A stretch of DNA of 7,347 nucleotides, taken from assembly GCA_030616695.1 (NCBI GenBank), contig JAUWWU010000043.1, forward strand, positions 1 through 7,347. The letters run 5' to 3'. The stretch comes from Candidatus Omnitrophota bacterium (lineage in GTDB: Bacteria > Omnitrophota > Gorgyraeia > JAHIPI01). Below are positions 5,340 through 7,347 of the stretch, one piece after another. Numbering within the stretch: the first letter of the stretch is position 1; the number at the start of each line of letters is the position of its first letter. The position numbers and the translations under genes were made by a program. The notes below the pieces were generated by a model. The model ran no database searches. It worked only from the letters and a program-made list of their open reading frames with translations, and had not been told where the DNA came from.

Positions 5340-5900
5340 ATGAGACTATCTCATTTTTTTGTTGTTTTTATAGCCGCAATGTTATTTTGTGCCGCAGCGT
5401 GTGCCTTTACCGCGTCTTACGAACAGACGACGACCGGCACAGGCCTGCCGGGCCCCCAGACGCAATCCATAAAGATAGACGGAAGTAAAATAAGGGTGGA
5501 AATGGATACGCCCGAAGGCAGGGCTGTTACCATAATAAACGGAGATGAGATGTATTCATACATCCTCTCGCAGAACAAGGCCATGAAGATGACAGGCCAA
5601 AGGGCTTTCGACATGGACGTCCTTTCTGACTACGGAAGCTATCTCGAAAGCCTGAACGCTAAGGTCGTGGGCTCGGAAAAGATAGGACGCTACGACTGCG
5701 ATATCTACGAATTCAAGGACCCGAAGGCAAATATGACGTCAAAGGTATGGCTTTGGAAAGGAAAAGAGTTTCCCGTCAAAGTTGAAAATAAACTCCCGCA
5801 CGGCGCAATAACCACGGTAATGGAAAATGTAAAGATAGGCATAAAAATAGACAATGCCGAATTTACGCTTCCTCCGGGAGTGGAGGTTATAACCCGGTAA
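5340..5900 (+). CDS. Secreted LolA/DUF4412-like protein
   Basis: A 186-residue exported protein. Residues 1-25 are a Sec signal peptide (MRLSHFFVVFIAAMLFCAAA) with a likely cut after ACA or FTA. The AAAC cysteine is a poor lipobox match, so a lipoprotein is possible but not favoured. The mature part reads as repeated antiparallel beta strands: a substrate-facing opening (SYEQTTTG), KIDGSKIRVEM, the IINGDEMYSYI strand, the YDCDIYEF strand, KVWLWKGKEFPVKVE, and a final FTLPPGVEVI. This order matches DUF4412 and LolA/LolB-type half-barrels that bind lipids or lipoprotein acyl chains in the periplasm. Assignment rests on the fold-like pattern, not on a diagnostic motif. It follows the membrane protein by 13 bases and precedes the S8 protease by 4, so it is probably co-expressed with both. 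Confidence 0.8.
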   Translation: MRLSHFFVVFIAAMLFCAAACAFTASYEQTTTGTGLPGPQTQSIKIDGSKIRVEMDTPEGRAVTIINGDEMYSYILSQNKAMKMTGQRAFDMDVLSDYGSYLESLNAKVVGSEKIGRYDCDIYEFKDPKANMTSKVWLWKGKEFPVKVENKLPHGAITTVMENVKIGIKIDNAEFTLPPGVEVITR

Positions 5901-5904
5901 TAAA

Positions 5905-7347
5905 ATGAAAATAAAATCAAGGCCCTTTTTTAAGCTGTTTACATTGTTTACCCTGGTTTCTTTTTTCTTTTTTTCGAACATTAGTTTAGCTGAAGCGCCT
6001 CTTTCAGAGGCCATAAACCGATTCCGCAGGCCCCTGCCGGAAGACCTTTCCTCTGTCAAGCCAACAGAAGATTTAGACAAAAATAAAATTGAAGACTGGC
6101 TGGATGAATTAATAGCGCAGGCTACCGAACCCGAGACAAAAGAGAGGGTCCTGGTGCTTTTAAATAATCCTTTCGATGAATCCCACCTGGATGAGTTTAG
6201 ATTCCTGGGAGGAAGGATAAAGCATACTTATAAATATGCTACCCAGGGATTCTCAGGAACTATACCCATCGGCCAGCTGAAAGCCCTGGCAAATAGATTG
6301 GGCCCGCACCTAAAAATAATCAAAAAGGCAAAACCTATTCTGATGCACTTAGATAAGAGTGTAAGGATTATCAGGGCAAGGGATGCTGCCTGGGCATATA
6401 ATTATACCGGAGATTCTTTAAGCCCTGTTGCCATTTTAGATACGGGAATAGACGATTCCCATCCTGATTTAACCGGAAAGGTGACTGCCTGGTATGATAC
6501 TACAGATGATAACAGCCCAAGCCCAGAGGATTACCAATCACACGGCACTCACGTTGCCAGCATTGTAGCAGGAACCGGCGCGTCTTTATTAGGTAGCGGT
6601 TTTCTATCAACATTAACCCTTACCTTTACCGGGACCTATCCCACTACCGTAGAGAGTGGGTACGTCGATATGCTCGAGTTACCGGTAACAGGGAATATTA
6701 ATTTGGATATGTATCACGGTCAAGGTGCACTATCTACGTGGCTCGATATTAGATATCCGGATGTCGGCACATCTTTAGGTTCTCATAGCGGCACAGATGA
6801 CCCACATATTTACTCATGGGACGTAACCGGCACCGGAACCCACTTCGCCATATCAGGTCAGAACGATAATGACTTAAGAGGTGAACCTTATTCTACCCTT
6901 GAGACCTTCCCTTACAACCAGGTGGGCGACGGATATAATTTATTTACCGGGGTTGCTCCTGGTGCCGATTTGGTGGGCGTAAAGATATTTGATAATACAG
7001 GCATCGGCTATGATACCAATATATACGCTGCCTTTGACTGGATAATCGCTAATAAAGTGACCGACGATTACAATATAAAGGTCGCCTCTATGAGCGCAGG
7101 TCTAAGCGGTGTAGATACGGTCTTAAGGGCGGCTGCTAACACTGTGGTAGAGAATGGAATCGTATTTACTATTTCTGCCGGAAATGATTATCCTACCGAT
7201 ACCATAAATGACCCGGCATTAGCTTCCAAGATAATATGTGTGGGGGCAACCAATGATAACGACCAGATAACCGATTATAGCTCAAACGGCCCGGGAGGTT
7301 CGTCAAAACCCGATGTAGTAGCGCCCGGCGGCTCATTCCAGATCGGC
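5905..7347 (+). CDS. Subtilisin-family (S8) secreted serine protease, 3' end cut by window
   Basis: The first 481 residues of a secreted subtilase; the frame is still open at the window edge. Residues 1-29 are a phenylalanine-rich signal peptide ending SLA. Residues 55-67 (DLDKNKIEDWLDE) resemble a calcium-binding D-x-D-x-N loop. Residues 80-150 look like an inhibitor-I9-type propeptide. The catalytic domain shows Asp179 in VAILDTGID, His213 in SHGTHVAS and oxyanion Asn427 in SAGND. The catalytic serine (GTSMAxP) should lie just past the end, since the preceding KPDVVAPGG block is present. About 120 residues (226-348) are inserted between the His motif and GVAPGADLVGVK. They are beta-rich and resemble a PPC or jelly-roll domain. 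ATG 5905 has no clear Shine-Dalgarno and sits 4 bases after the previous stop, suggesting coupling. Codon use looks slightly different, with more GGA and ATT. Substrate unknown. Confidence 0.93.
   Translation, partial: MKIKSRPFFKLFTLFTLVSFFFFSNISLAEAPLSEAINRFRRPLPEDLSSVKPTEDLDKNKIEDWLDELIAQATEPETKERVLVLLNNPFDESHLDEFRFLGGRIKHTYKYATQGFSGTIPIGQLKALANRLGPHLKIIKKAKPILMHLDKSVRIIRARDAAWAYNYTGDSLSPVAILDTGIDDSHPDLTGKVTAWYDTTDDNSPSPEDYQSHGTHVASIVAGTGASLLGSGFLSTLTLTFTGTYPTTVESGYVDMLELPVTGNINLDMYHGQGALSTWLDIRYPDVGTSLGSHSGTDDPHIYSWDVTGTGTHFAISGQNDNDLRGEPYSTLETFPYNQVGDGYNLFTGVAPGADLVGVKIFDNTGIGYDTNIYAAFDWIIANKVTDDYNIKVASMSAGLSGVDTVLRAAANTVVENGIVFTISAGNDYPTDTINDPALASKIICVGATNDNDQITDYSSNGPGGSSKPDVVAPGGSFQIG

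Overview
All genes in this window lie on the + strand. It reads as chromosomal DNA of a Gram-negative-type (diderm) bacterium. The signs are exported proteins with signal peptides, an M48 periplasmic-type metalloprotease, a secreted protein resembling the LolA/DUF4412 type, and a large membrane protein. Frequent ATA isoleucine codons, the gene mix and two families of GGGGAC/GTCCCC hairpin repeats recall uncultured lineages such as Candidatus Omnitrophota. That placement is an impression from memory and was not tested.

Region 1 (1-1148): a perfect 25-bp palindrome opens the window and can end transcription from upstream. An extended -10 promoter follows it and starts transcription almost on the start codon of a HAD phosphatase of the phosphoglycolate phosphatase type. 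A half-length TauE/SafE membrane protein follows 9 bases later. The stop codon of that gene lies inside the first copy of a second repeat family.

Region 2 (1139-2082): a PIG-L/LmbE zinc deacetylase gene has one repeat copy before it and two tandem copies (85-bp period) after it, all in the same orientation. Between the gene and the tandem copies is a strong promoter with a 6+2+6 inverted repeat in its -35/-10 spacer, a likely repressor-operated site.

Region 3 (2083-7347): six closely packed genes, apparently one transcription unit from that promoter. They encode an exported M48 zinc protease, an ADP-ribose-pyrophosphatase-type NUDIX hydrolase, a second NUDIX hydrolase of the Ap4A hydrolase/MutT type, a polytopic membrane protein ending in an Sm/SH3-like beta domain, a secreted LolA/DUF4412-like protein, and a subtilisin-family (S8) protease cut by the window edge. 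Four of the six are membrane or exported proteins, so the unit looks like a cell-envelope or secretion module with two nucleotide-housekeeping enzymes embedded in it.

No proven new defence or mobile system is visible. The most unusual content is the strand-asymmetric hairpin repeat family and its arrangement around the promoter of the large operon, followed by the domain architectures of the membrane protein and the S8 protease.
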